Assembly: GCF_004683865.2 (NCBI RefSeq)
Contig: NZ_CP038439.1
Coordinates: 1,218,501 to 1,282,500, forward strand
DNA: 64,000 nucleotides
Origin: Paracoccus liaowanqingii
GTDB taxonomy: Bacteria > Pseudomonadota > Alphaproteobacteria > Rhodobacterales > Rhodobacteraceae
Direction of reading: 5' to 3'
The translations under genes and the position numbers were made by a program. Positions within the stretch are counted from its first letter, which is position 1. Each line of letters opens with the position of its first letter. Under the pieces are notes generated by a model. The model worked only from the letters and a program-made list of their open reading frames with translations, made no database searches and was not told the origin of the DNA. Of this stretch, positions 54,198 to 62,420 are shown one piece after another.

Positions 54198-55556
54198 ATG
54201 AGCCTTTCATCCATGCTTGCGAAGCGCCACGAAGCAGGCCGCCCGATCCGGGTCGGTTTGATCGGGGCAGGAAAATTCGGCTCGATGGTGCTGGCACAGG
54301 CGCGCAAGATTCCCGGTTATCACATCGTCGCAGTGGCTGATCTGGACGTAGGCAAGGTTCGTGGGTCGCTGGCCCGGACGGGCTGGGAAGACGAAGAATA
54401 TTCCGCGACCTCCTTCGGCGACGCGATGGACAGCGGGCGGACCTTCGTCACCGACGACGCAGCGGCACTGTGCGCCTTCGACGGGATCGAGTGCATCATC
54501 GAAGCGACCGGCCATCCGCTTGCCGGAGTGCGCCACGCCATCATGGCGATCGACGCGAGCAAGCATATCGTGATGGTCAACGTCGAGGCCGACGTGATGT
54601 GCGGCCCGATCCTCGCACAGCGTGCGCGCCAGAAAGGCGTCGTATATTCCATGGCCTATGGCGATCAGCCGGCCTTTTGCTGCGAGCTGGTGGACTGGGT
54701 CCGCTCGTCGGGGTTTGAGTTAGTATCGGCCGGCAAGGGAATGAATTTCCGCCCGCCCTATCGCTACTCCACCCCGGACACGGTCTGGAGCTATTTCGGC
54801 TGGTCGGATGAATTCGTGGCCGCGGGTGATTTCAATCCCAAGATGTATAACTCGTTCACCGACGGCACCAAGGCCGCAATCGAGATGGCGGCAGTCGCTA
54901 ACGGGACGGGATTGGATTGCCCCGATGACGGTCTGGCTTTCTATCCGGCAGGGTTGCAGGATCTTGCACAGGTTTTCAAACCGGAAGCTGATGGCGGCAG
55001 GCTGCCGCGCGCGGGTCTGACGGACATTGCAGCCAGCCGGGAGCCGGATGGGCGCGTGGTGATGAACAACATCCAATACGGCATGTTCGTGACCTTCCGC
55101 GCCCCCGACGAATACACGCGCCAGTGCTTTGCGCAATACGGCCTGCTGACGGATGACAGCGGCTGGTATGGCTCGATGTGGCGGCCCTTCCATCTGATCG
55201 GGCTGGAAACGTCCGTCTCGGTTCTCTCGGCCTGCCTGCGCGGCGAGCCCACGGGCACGGCGGTCGAGTTCCGCGGCGACGCCGTGGCGACGGCAAAGAG
55301 CAACCTGAAGGCTGGCGACTGGCTTGATGGCGAGGGTGGCTTTGCGACCTGGGCCAAGGCCGTTCCGGCGACGCTGTCGACGCGGATCAATGCGCTGCCC
55401 ATTGGGCTGGCACACAAGGTCAAACTGAAGCGGGATGTGCCGCAGGACCAGATTGTGACCTTCGACGATGTCGACATGGTCGATGATCTGGACGTGGTCG
55501 AGGTCCGCCAGGAACAGCAGCGCACGATGGCGCCCGAGCAGGTCCGCGCGGCATGA
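54198..55556 (+). CDS. SAF-domain NAD(P)-dependent oxidoreductase, homoserine-dehydrogenase-like
   Basis: 452 aa. N-terminal Rossmann domain (IRVGLIGAGKFGSMVLAQAR), a catalytic region with YSMAYGDQPAFCCELVDWV and AGKGMNFRPPYRY, and C-terminal segment (ATAKSNLKAGDWLDGEGGFA) resembling a SAF domain. Such proteins are often labelled homoserine dehydrogenase or FlgA-like; some act on sugar-acid or phospho-sugar intermediates, but I do not know its reaction. First gene of an operon with ABM, beta-hydroxyacid dehydrogenase, TRAP and gluconokinase genes, overlapping the next by 4 bases. Confidence 0.82.
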   Translation: MSLSSMLAKRHEAGRPIRVGLIGAGKFGSMVLAQARKIPGYHIVAVADLDVGKVRGSLARTGWEDEEYSATSFGDAMDSGRTFVTDDAAALCAFDGIECIIEATGHPLAGVRHAIMAIDASKHIVMVNVEADVMCGPILAQRARQKGVVYSMAYGDQPAFCCELVDWVRSSGFELVSAGKGMNFRPPYRYSTPDTVWSYFGWSDEFVAAGDFNPKMYNSFTDGTKAAIEMAAVANGTGLDCPDDGLAFYPAGLQDLAQVFKPEADGGRLPRAGLTDIAASREPDGRVVMNNIQYGMFVTFRAPDEYTRQCFAQYGLLTDDSGWYGSMWRPFHLIGLETSVSVLSACLRGEPTGTAVEFRGDAVATAKSNLKAGDWLDGEGGFATWAKAVPATLSTRINALPIGLAHKVKLKRDVPQDQIVTFDDVDMVDDLDVVEVRQEQQRTMAPEQVRAA

Positions 55557-55846
55557 GCTATGTGGTGCTGCCATCCTTCGAGGTCGAGGAAGGCAATTTG
55601 GATGCCTTCCTGACTGCTGCACAGGCTGATGCGTTCGCCTCGCTGGCGGATGAGCCCAACTGCCTGCAGTTCGACATCGCGGTGGACCGCACCAGTTCGC
55701 CAGTGCGGGTCATCTTTTACGAGGTCTATACCGACCGCGCCGCGTTCGACCGGCATCTTGAGACGCCGCATCTGGCGGCCTTTCGCGACAGCCTGCATCT
55801 TTGCACCGAGGGGCCGGTCCAGTTTCTCAAGCGGGTCGCATCATGA
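55553..55846 (+). CDS. Antibiotic-biosynthesis-monooxygenase (ABM) superfamily protein
   Basis: 97 aa dimeric ferredoxin-like fold: LPSFEVEEGNLDAFLTAAQA, LQFDIAVDRTSS, VIFYEVYTDRAAFDRHLETP. Family includes YgiN-type quinol monooxygenases and LsrG-type isomerases that act on small keto compounds, so an isomerase role in this pathway is credible. Overlaps both neighbours by 4 bases. Confidence 0.82.
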   Translation: MSYVVLPSFEVEEGNLDAFLTAAQADAFASLADEPNCLQFDIAVDRTSSPVRVIFYEVYTDRAAFDRHLETPHLAAFRDSLHLCTEGPVQFLKRVAS

Positions 55847-56706
55847 CGGTCGCGTTCTTCGGGACCGGACTGATGGGCGCGCCGATGTGCCGCAATCTCG
55901 TGGCGTCGGGCGCGGAGGTCCGCGCTTGGAACCGCAGCGCGGACAAGGCGCAGGCCACGGGCGCTTGGGTGGCCGCGACGCCCATCAACGCGGCGGATGG
56001 CGCGGTGGCCTGCATTGTGATGCTGTCGGACGGTCCCGCCTGCCGGGATGTGCTGTTCGAACAGGGCACCGCCGCACGGCTGAAACCGGGGGCGCTGCTG
56101 ATCGTGATGTCTTCGATCAGCCATCCCGAGGCACTGGAATTTGCGACCATCGCCACGGGAATGGGCCTGCGCTGGATCGATGCGCCCGTATCAGGCGGCA
56201 CGCCCGCAGCCGAGGCCGGCACGCTGTCGATCATGGCAGGAGGGATGGCCGCGGACATCGAAGCCGCCCACCCCCTGTTGGAGCCCCTGGGCCGGGTCGT
56301 CCATATCGGCCCACCCGGCACCGGCGCCCTCACCAAGCTGATTAACCAGATCACCGTCGCCAGCACCATCGCCACCGTGGCCGAGGCCATGATTCTGGCC
56401 GAGGCGGGTGGAGCCGATCCGGCTCGTGTCCGCGAGGCGCTGATGGGTGGCTTTGCGGCGTCGCGTATCATGGAACTGCACGGCCAGCGCATGATCGAGC
56501 GCAACTTCGTGCCCGGTGGGCCTGCGCGCTACCAGGTGAAGGACACCACGGCCGCGCGGCAGGTGGCCATGGGCCTGGGGCTGGAATTGCCGGTTTTGAA
56601 CCTTGCGCATCAGCTTTTCACGGACCTCATCGCTCATGGAGGGGGCGATCTGGACCACGCCGCGCTGCTGCTGGAATTGCGGCGCCGCAACGGACTGACG
56701 GACTGA
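55843..56706 (+). CDS. 3-hydroxyisobutyrate dehydrogenase-like oxidoreductase
   Basis: 287 aa from ATG 55843. NAD(P) motif VAFFGTGLMGAPMCRNL, substrate loop DAPVSGGTPAAEAGTLSIM and catalytic Lys in GALTKLINQITVAST. Family oxidises beta-hydroxy acids (3-hydroxyisobutyrate, tartronate semialdehyde reductase, L-threonate dehydrogenase). With gluconokinase in the operon, a four- to six-carbon sugar acid is likely; exact substrate unknown. Confidence 0.87.
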   Translation: MTVAFFGTGLMGAPMCRNLVASGAEVRAWNRSADKAQATGAWVAATPINAADGAVACIVMLSDGPACRDVLFEQGTAARLKPGALLIVMSSISHPEALEFATIATGMGLRWIDAPVSGGTPAAEAGTLSIMAGGMAADIEAAHPLLEPLGRVVHIGPPGTGALTKLINQITVASTIATVAEAMILAEAGGADPARVREALMGGFAASRIMELHGQRMIERNFVPGGPARYQVKDTTAARQVAMGLGLELPVLNLAHQLFTDLIAHGGGDLDHAALLLELRRRNGLTD

Positions 56707-56744
56707 CAAGGGCATTCGCCCGCAACACTTGGGGAGGAGACGAC

Positions 56745-57767
56745 ATGACTTTCACCACAACCCGCCGCGCCCTGACGCGCAGCCTGGCCGCGATGGCCCT
56801 CATTGGCACGGCCTTGACGACGCTGCCGGGAGCAGCCTTGGCCGAGGTTTCACTTCGGCTTGCAGTGCCGGACCCCGCCACCAGCTCGGTCGGGCGCGCG
56901 GCGACGCGGTTTTCCGAATTGGTCGCCGAGAAGACCGAGGGCGAGGTCACGATCGAGGTCTTTCCGGATGGCGTCCTGTTCGGGGGAGATCAGAATGCCG
57001 CGATCAACCAGCTTGGCTCGGGTGCGCTGGACGGCCTGATCCTGGCCAGTTCAGTCTATGCCTCGTTCGAACCGCGGATGAACGCCATCTCGCTGCCCTA
57101 TCTTTTCGAGGATTACGACCAGCTTCAGGCCTATTTGGGCGGTGAACCCGGCGACGAGCTGAAAGGCTCTCTGGACCGGCTCAGCATCCACGGCCTTGGC
57201 TTCTTCCTGCGGACGTTCCGCAACGTGACCACGCGCGAGACCCCGATCACCACGGCCGAGGACTTCAGCGGCCTGACCCTGCGCACGCCGAACAACACGC
57301 TGTTCGTCGCGCTGTTTGAGGCGCTCGGCGCGAACCCGACGCCGATGGCCTTTTCGGAAGTCTATTCGGCGCTGCAACTGCGCGCCATCGACGGACAGGA
57401 AAACCCGGTCGAGGTGCCGCTGAACAATCGCTTCTCCGAGGTGCAGGGGCACCTGAACATGACCCGGCACGTCGCTGACAGCTTTCTGCTGGCCTTGTCT
57501 GACAGCGCTTGGCAACGCATCCCCGAGGACGACCGCGCCGCCGTTCAAGAAGCAGCCGACGAGATGATTGCCGAACATGACGCCGAAGAGATCGCGGCCG
57601 AACAGGACATCATCGCCCAACTGCAAGAGCAGGGGATGCAGGTCAACGAATTCGCCGAGGGCGAGTTGGCCCGCGTGCAGGAGATCGCACGTGGCATCTA
57701 TCCTCAGTTCGAAGAGCAGATCGGCGCCGAGTTCATGACAAGAAGTCTGGAGTTCGTCCAGCAGTAA
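56745..57767 (+). CDS. TRAP transporter substrate-binding protein (DctP), system 3
   Basis: 340 aa with GGGGAGGAGAC before ATG 56745. Tat-like or Sec signal peptide (TTRRALTRSLAAMALIGTAL, cleavage near ALA-E). DctP blocks include GLTLRTPNNTLFVALFEALG with the carboxylate Arg and LQLRAIDGQENPVEVPLNN. A strong hairpin at 57778 follows the stop. Confidence 0.92.
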   Translation: MTFTTTRRALTRSLAAMALIGTALTTLPGAALAEVSLRLAVPDPATSSVGRAATRFSELVAEKTEGEVTIEVFPDGVLFGGDQNAAINQLGSGALDGLILASSVYASFEPRMNAISLPYLFEDYDQLQAYLGGEPGDELKGSLDRLSIHGLGFFLRTFRNVTTRETPITTAEDFSGLTLRTPNNTLFVALFEALGANPTPMAFSEVYSALQLRAIDGQENPVEVPLNNRFSEVQGHLNMTRHVADSFLLALSDSAWQRIPEDDRAAVQEAADEMIAEHDAEEIAAEQDIIAQLQEQGMQVNEFAEGELARVQEIARGIYPQFEEQIGAEFMTRSLEFVQQ

Positions 57768-57777
57768 CAGCATTTTG

Positions 57778-57800
57778 CCCGCCGCACCTTGTGCGGCGGG
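57778..57800 (+). promoter_or_regulatory. Intercistronic hairpin after dctP3
   Basis: CCCGCCGCAC (57778-57787), loop CTT, GTGCGGCGGG (57791-57800): perfect 10-bp stem in the 54-bp gap before dctQ3 and no T-run. Likely keeps the dctP transcript stable relative to dctQM (inference). Confidence 0.65.
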
Positions 57801-57821
57801 AGCATCAGGGGGAGGGATGGG

Positions 57822-58307
57822 ATGACTGGACTGGACAGACTGATCTGGCGCGCCGTGGATGTTGTGATCCTGGTCGCGGTGTTGGGAATGGTAGCGCTGA
57901 TCTCTTTGCAGGTCGGCTCGCGCCTAGCTAGCATCTCGGTGCCTTGGACCGAAGAGTTGTCGCGTTTCTTGTTCATATGGACGATCTGGATGGGGCTTGC
58001 AGCCTCGTTCCGCACCGGGGCGCACCCATCGCTGCAGCTGATCCCCGAGACCGCGCCACGCCTATTGCTGTTGATCATGCGCATTGCTCAGGTTCTGGCC
58101 TGCGTCACGTTGTTCACGGTTGTCGGCTGGCACGGCTGGTCGCTTCTGAACCAGCAGATCCGCTTCGGTGAGCAATCCCCGATCCTGCAGGTCGGCATGT
58201 GGTGGGCGACGTTGCCGCTGGTCTTGGGCTCGGGCCTTGCGATCCTTGGGGCGTTGCTGGACAGCCTGCGCCCCTTGTCCCCACCCCCGACGGAGTCCGC
58301 GCCATGA
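57822..58307 (+). CDS. TRAP transporter small permease subunit (DctQ), system 3
   Basis: 161 aa from ATG 57822 with GGGGGAGGG upstream. Four helices and QVGSRLASISVPWTEELSRF, AASFRTGAHPSLQL. Stop overlaps the dctM3 start by 4 bases. Confidence 0.88.
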   Translation: MTGLDRLIWRAVDVVILVAVLGMVALISLQVGSRLASISVPWTEELSRFLFIWTIWMGLAASFRTGAHPSLQLIPETAPRLLLLIMRIAQVLACVTLFTVVGWHGWSLLNQQIRFGEQSPILQVGMWWATLPLVLGSGLAILGALLDSLRPLSPPPTESAP

Positions 58308-59575
58308 GCCTCACGCTTCTTGCCGTCTTCTTCACCCTTGCCATCCTTGGCGTGCCCCTGTCGGTGGCGCTCGGCCTCGGAACGCTGTCGGTCCTGTGGT
58401 GGTTCGAGCTGCCAATCAGCATGATCACGCAGCGCATGGCCACGTCGATTAACTCGTTCCTGCTGATCGCCGTGCCGCTGTTCATCATGGCTGGCCTGAT
58501 CATGGAACGCGGCGGTCTGTCCGAGCGAATATTCGACGCTGCGCAATCCCTGATCGGCCGCTTCCGCGGCGGGCTCGGACAGGTCAACATCGCCTCGTCC
58601 TTCGTCTTCGGCGGCATCTCGGGATCATCAGTGGCCGATATCGCAAGCCTCGGGCCGATCACGATCCGCTCGATGACCTCTCGCGGCTATCCGCTGGACT
58701 ATTCAGCCGCGCTGACGCTGATCACCGCCACGCTCGCCACATTGGTGCCACCCTCGATCCTGATCATCATCGCGGCCTCGGCTGCGGGGCTTTCGGTCGG
58801 GGGCGCGCTGGCCGGCGGGCTTGGTCCGGGCATCCTTCTGGCGGTAGCGCTGGCGCTTTACAACTACTGGATCTCTCGTCGGAATGGCTATGGTGCGCGG
58901 ATGGCCTGGGACGGGCGACAGGCGGTCCGGGCGCTGCTGCGCGCCGCGCCCTCGGTTGGCGCGCCGATCATCATCCTGACGGGCATGTTCTCGGGCATCG
59001 TCACGCCGACCGAGGCGGCGGGTCTTGCCGTCCTCTATACGCTGCTGATCGCGGGGCTGGTCCATCGTGAGATCGGCTGGCGCGACATGCTGGAGCTGGC
59101 GATTGGGGCGGGGCGGACCGCCGGAGCAGTTCTGCTGATCCTGATGGTCGCCAGCGCTGCGACCTATATCTTCACCATCGATCAGCTGCCGCGGAAGGCG
59201 TCCTCCCTTCTGGCCTTCTTCGACGCCTCGGGCTTCATGGTGCTGATCCTGATGGGCATCGTCTTCCTGATCGTCGGGATGCTGATGGACATCGTCGCCG
59301 CCGCGCTGATGCTGATCCCGGTTCTGTTGCCCGCAGCCGTGCAGGCTGGCGTCGATCCGATGCATTTCCTCGTGTTCATGAGCGCGGCGCTCGCCGTGGG
59401 TCTCGCCTCGCCGCCCGTGGGGACCTGCTTGTTTGCGACTGCCTACGTCGCCCGCCTGCCGATGCAGGCGCTGGTCCGCGCAGCGCTGCCGTTCTACGTC
59501 ATCAACATCATCGTGCTGGTGATCGTCGCGGCCCTGCCTCAGATCGTCCTGTGGCCGGTATGGCTGCTGACATGA
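58304..59575 (+). CDS. TRAP transporter large permease subunit (DctM), system 3
   Basis: 423 aa from ATG 58304. Intact with FGGISGSSVADIASLG, LATLVPPSILIIIAAS, SGIVTPTEAAGLAVLYTLLI and AVGLASPPVGTCLFATAY. Overlaps gluconokinase by 4 bases (ATGA at 59572), so kinase and transporter are co-translated. Confidence 0.93.
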   Translation: MSLTLLAVFFTLAILGVPLSVALGLGTLSVLWWFELPISMITQRMATSINSFLLIAVPLFIMAGLIMERGGLSERIFDAAQSLIGRFRGGLGQVNIASSFVFGGISGSSVADIASLGPITIRSMTSRGYPLDYSAALTLITATLATLVPPSILIIIAASAAGLSVGGALAGGLGPGILLAVALALYNYWISRRNGYGARMAWDGRQAVRALLRAAPSVGAPIIILTGMFSGIVTPTEAAGLAVLYTLLIAGLVHREIGWRDMLELAIGAGRTAGAVLLILMVASAATYIFTIDQLPRKASSLLAFFDASGFMVLILMGIVFLIVGMLMDIVAAALMLIPVLLPAAVQAGVDPMHFLVFMSAALAVGLASPPVGTCLFATAYVARLPMQALVRAALPFYVINIIVLVIVAALPQIVLWPVWLLT

Positions 59576-60060
59576 CAGGCGTCGCCTATGTCGTGATGGG
59601 CGTCTCAGGCTGTGGCAAAAGCACGGTTGGTCGGGCGCTCGCTGCGCGGCTAAACCTGGACTTTCGCGATGGTGACGAACTGCACCCACCGGCGAATATC
59701 GCGAAAATGGTCCGTGGAGAGCCCTTGGCGGATGTCGATCGTGAGCCGTGGTTGCGCGAGGTTGGTGCTGAGCTTCGACCCGGCACCGTCATGGCGTGCT
59801 CGGCCCTTCGCCGCCGTTACCGCGACCTGTTGCGTGAGGTTGCGCCGGGAGATGTGCTGTTCATCTACCTGCACGGCACGCGAGAAACCCTGATAGAGCG
59901 AATGCGCCGCCGCAATGGCCACTTCATGCCTATCGCTCTTTTTGACAGCCAAGTAGCGACGCTGGAAGAGCCGGGACGGGATGAACGGCATCTCAGAGTT
60001 GGCATCGCGCCGCCGACGGCAGAAATCGTGGAGGCGATCGTTTCATTAGTTGGAAAATAG
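59572..60060 (+). CDS. gntK: Gluconokinase (GntK/IdnK-type)
   Basis: 162 aa from ATG 59572. P-loop GVSGCGKSTVGRALAAR, FRDGDELHPPANIAKM and ACSALRRRYRDLLRE match gluconokinases that phosphorylate gluconate to 6-phosphogluconate. It is fused into the TRAP operon by a 4-base overlap, so the transported substrate is probably converted to gluconate or a similar aldonate. End is typical length. A weak CAGCC/GGCTG stem occurs at 60071-60085. Confidence 0.88.
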   Translation: MTGVAYVVMGVSGCGKSTVGRALAARLNLDFRDGDELHPPANIAKMVRGEPLADVDREPWLREVGAELRPGTVMACSALRRRYRDLLREVAPGDVLFIYLHGTRETLIERMRRRNGHFMPIALFDSQVATLEEPGRDERHLRVGIAPPTAEIVEAIVSLVGK

Positions 60061-60097
60061 CGACCTGTTCAGCCGAGAAGGCTGCAGAAACTGTCGA

Positions 60098-60150
60098 CGT
60101 CCGGTTTGGGGAAGCTGCATCGCAGCAGCTGATATGGGCTGCCCGACTAC
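60098..60150. repeat. Dispersed intergenic repeat, reference copy
   Basis: GTCCGGTTTGGGGAAGCTGC, then ATCGCAGCAG and ATATGGGCTGCCCGA. Related cores at 19078, 29938, 48765 and 35192. Region 60151-60253 has nothing else recognisable. Confidence 0.5.
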
Positions 60151-60253
60151 TTTGGGCCGTTCTGTGGCAAAGATGTTTACCTCGTCACCTTGAAGCATAG
60201 GCGGGCGAAGGTGGCGAGCACCACTGTCCCGCCCGCACCAGCATTCGGTCGGA

Positions 60254-60530
60254 TTAGGGCCAAGCGATGACCTGATTAAGGGTATAGGCGTGGAATAGCA
60301 TTAGGTCAGCCGCCGTCCTGCTCCGATGGCCCCGGCCGTGACACCCATGATCCGAGCCGGAACCGGCCCGGCGAGGCTGGGTGCATCCGCGAAGGGATGA
60401 TCCAGATAAGGATGCGGACCGATTGGCGCCATGTGTCCAGCATGTCGTGATACCCGTAAGCATAAATCGGATCGCGGCAACTGTCGCCCACGACAGCGAC
60501 GGGCAGGCCTGCCGCGCGCAGTTCGGAAAG
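60254..60530 (-). pseudogene. Cytosine deaminase (CodA) C-terminal remnant, frameshifted
   Basis: Three minus-strand frames together give a CodA C-terminus: LRAAGLPVAVVGDSCRDPIY and AYGYHDMLDTWRQSVRI, then (frame change near 60400) LDHPFADAPSLAGPVPARIM, then AADLMLFHAYTLNQVIAWP. At least two frame changes and loss of the N-terminal two thirds, including the metal site, make it inactive. Confidence 0.65.
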
Positions 60531-60669
60531 GCAACACTTTCCGCTAGGGTGTAACACACGGCTTCTTGCACACCATGATGCCGGAGACGATCGTGGCATC
60601 TTATTCTCCGAGCGACCTCTCACTTGCTGCGCTTTAGAAACGTCGAAGTAGCAACAAGAGGTGAATGAA

Positions 60670-60927
60670 ATGGTTGAATTGGTAAGAGACATCAGGCTGA
60701 TCCGGATCTTGCAATGGCGGTCCATGGTGCAAAATTTTTCCATCATGGGGGCGATTTTCCTCGCCGGGGGATTGTATCGTCTTTCAGAGGATGACTGGAC
60801 CTTCAGCAGACTGACCGCAATCTATCTTCCGATCGGGATTGCACTTCTGGCCGCAGCACTACGGCTCCTCGTGCGCGGACCGATCATCTATGTTGACAAG
60901 GACGGTGTAACTGAAAACGACGTTTAG
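60670..60927 (+). CDS. Small hypothetical membrane protein
   Basis: 85 aa from ATG 60670, with AAGAGG eight bases upstream (GTG at 60661 is an alternative). Two membrane helices (FSIMGAIFLAGGLYRL and TAIYLPIGIALLAAALRLLV), basic ends. No family recognised. Confidence 0.5.
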   Translation: MVELVRDIRLIRILQWRSMVQNFSIMGAIFLAGGLYRLSEDDWTFSRLTAIYLPIGIALLAAALRLLVRGPIIYVDKDGVTENDV

Positions 60928-61129
60928 ACACGTAATTGACTTTCATTGCCGCGCCCGAATGGGCGCGGCCTTTTGATGATATGGGCTTTTGTGAGCGCAC
61001 CGGTCAGGTGCCATTCGTTCGACGCCCGTCGAGGGAGGGATCCTTCAGTCCATCACCACGGCGGTCAGCGCGGCGCGGTCGCGTCAATAGGTGCGGTAGA
61101 TCGCCGCCGTCCTGTGCGTCACAGGCGGC

Positions 61130-61491
61130 ATGATCTGGTGCCTCCAGATGGCCGCCAGCAACGATCATTCCATGGTCGGGGCACATGCTCACCTCAACCT
61201 CGTGGGATGGGCCACGATGGCGCTCTTTGGTCTCTACTATCGAGTGACGCCCCAGGCCGCGGGGGGGGCTGGCTGCCGCGCGTTCATGCAGGTCTCGCGA
61301 TACTGGGGGTCGCGATCATGGTCCCGGGCATCGCCTTGGCCACGACCGGCGGCTCGCCCGGTGTGGCAATCGCGGGCTCGTTCCTGACTTTCGGCTCTAT
61401 GGCGGTGTTCCGTTTCACTGTGGTCCGCCACGGCTTTGGCGATGGCTTAAAGCTTCGGCACGGCGCTGCGGCCTTCACCCCGGCGGAATGA
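61130..61491 (+). pseudogene. Heme-copper-oxidase subunit I-like membrane protein remnant, frameshifted
   Basis: The first frame reads NDHSMVGAHAHLNLVGWATM and ALFGLYYRVTPQAAG, a motif seen in short cbb3/NorB-like membrane proteins (paired His in helix 2). At the run of eight G at 61261-61268 the sequence continues in the -1 frame with WLPRVHAGLAILGVAIMVPG and ends at 61491. One more G would join them. The N-terminal helix has no good start codon. Either sequencing error or decay. Confidence 0.55.
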
Positions 61492-61591
61492 CAGGGGTTC
61501 ATCGGACCCGCCGGGCACACGTCGCATGCCGGGTGGGTCCAGGCGACGACGATAACAGCGGCCTTGCGTAACAATCATCAGGAGAGGCCTC

Positions 61592-61900
61592 ATGCCTTCC
61601 ATGCTCTCGATGGAGAACCCGGTCTTCGTGGCCTACGCCATCGGGGCTGTGCTCATGATATACAAGTTTATGGGTCAGGGCTGGATGACGGTGGTGCTCA
61701 TGCTGAGGACCGACGCAGGCCTGCTAAACCCAGAGGACCTCCGGCCTTCGCCTGCCACTCGGTCCCCTCGTCCACAGCATCTTGACCCGCACCCCGCAGT
61801 CGAGCGCTCCGCCGCGTGCCCCGCAACGATCCGGACAATCTACCGGCCGTCTGGTGTGCAGGCTGCTCGTCTGCTTTGGAACAGGACACCAAACGGCAAA
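61592..61900 (+). pseudogene. MAPEG-family membrane protein, truncated and frameshifted
   Basis: MPSMLSMENPVFVAYAIGAV and RTDAGLLNPEDLRPSPATRS match the start of MAPEG (microsomal GST-like) proteins. The expected RR..RNDPDNLPAVWCAG segment appears in another frame after 61810, consistent with loss of one base near CTCCGCCGC, and the sequence then runs out of homology. Plus frame continues to 62050 with junk. Confidence 0.6.
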
Positions 61901-62024
61901 CTGATGACCGTCATCGTTGTTCAGTCGACACAAGATAGGCAGAAAGCGCCCGGCTGTAACTTCGGCAAACTCAAAGCATCCCCTCTGGACTGCAAGCGGG
62001 AAAACTCGACAAATGCGGCTCCCT

Positions 62025-62306
62025 TTATCCTTGAGGGCGCGGCATTATGATTATCTGGCTGGGGTATTTATCGCGCTCCGGCCATTCATCGAACGCAGCT
62101 TGAAACGCTTTGGGAGGCTGTTCCTCAGCCGCAGCATCAGGTGGCGGCACGCTTACACCCAACACTACAGCCTGAGCCATCAACCGCTCGTATAATACGC
62201 GATACTGCGTATTGTGCATATATGCCGAGAGGGCGGATAGGATTAGCCGCAAATCCCCTGCTGAGACAGTAGGGCGAACGTCAGATTCGAGAAACTTACG
62301 AGGCAT
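62025..62306 (-). CDS. Hypothetical protein
   Basis: 93 aa beginning MPRKFLESDVRPTVSAGDLR, with a helical middle (LYERLMAQAVVLGVSVPPPD). Preceded by an AT-rich control-like region. No family or partner recognised. Coding status rests on the composition contrast and an uninterrupted frame; moderate doubt. Confidence 0.4.
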   Translation of the reverse strand: MPRKFLESDVRPTVSAGDLRLILSALSAYMHNTQYRVLYERLMAQAVVLGVSVPPPDAAAEEQPPKAFQAAFDEWPERDKYPSQIIIMPRPQG

Positions 62307-62420
62307 ATTGTTTGCTCTTTATGCTAAGTTTCTATCCCAATTTTATGATTAAGATTCGTGATCAATTATCACTTAACATTTAATATGTGTTTCTATCCAG
62401 ATGAAAAACTTGGTCGAATA
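62307..62420. other. AT-rich patch with repeats
   Basis: In a GC-rich window this ~110-bp segment is mostly A/T. GTTTCTATCC occurs twice (near 62328 and 62389), and GTGAT/ATCAC at 62358-62362 and 62368-62372 form a hairpin with a CAATT loop. Could be a promoter, operator or replication-related site. Confidence 0.4.
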
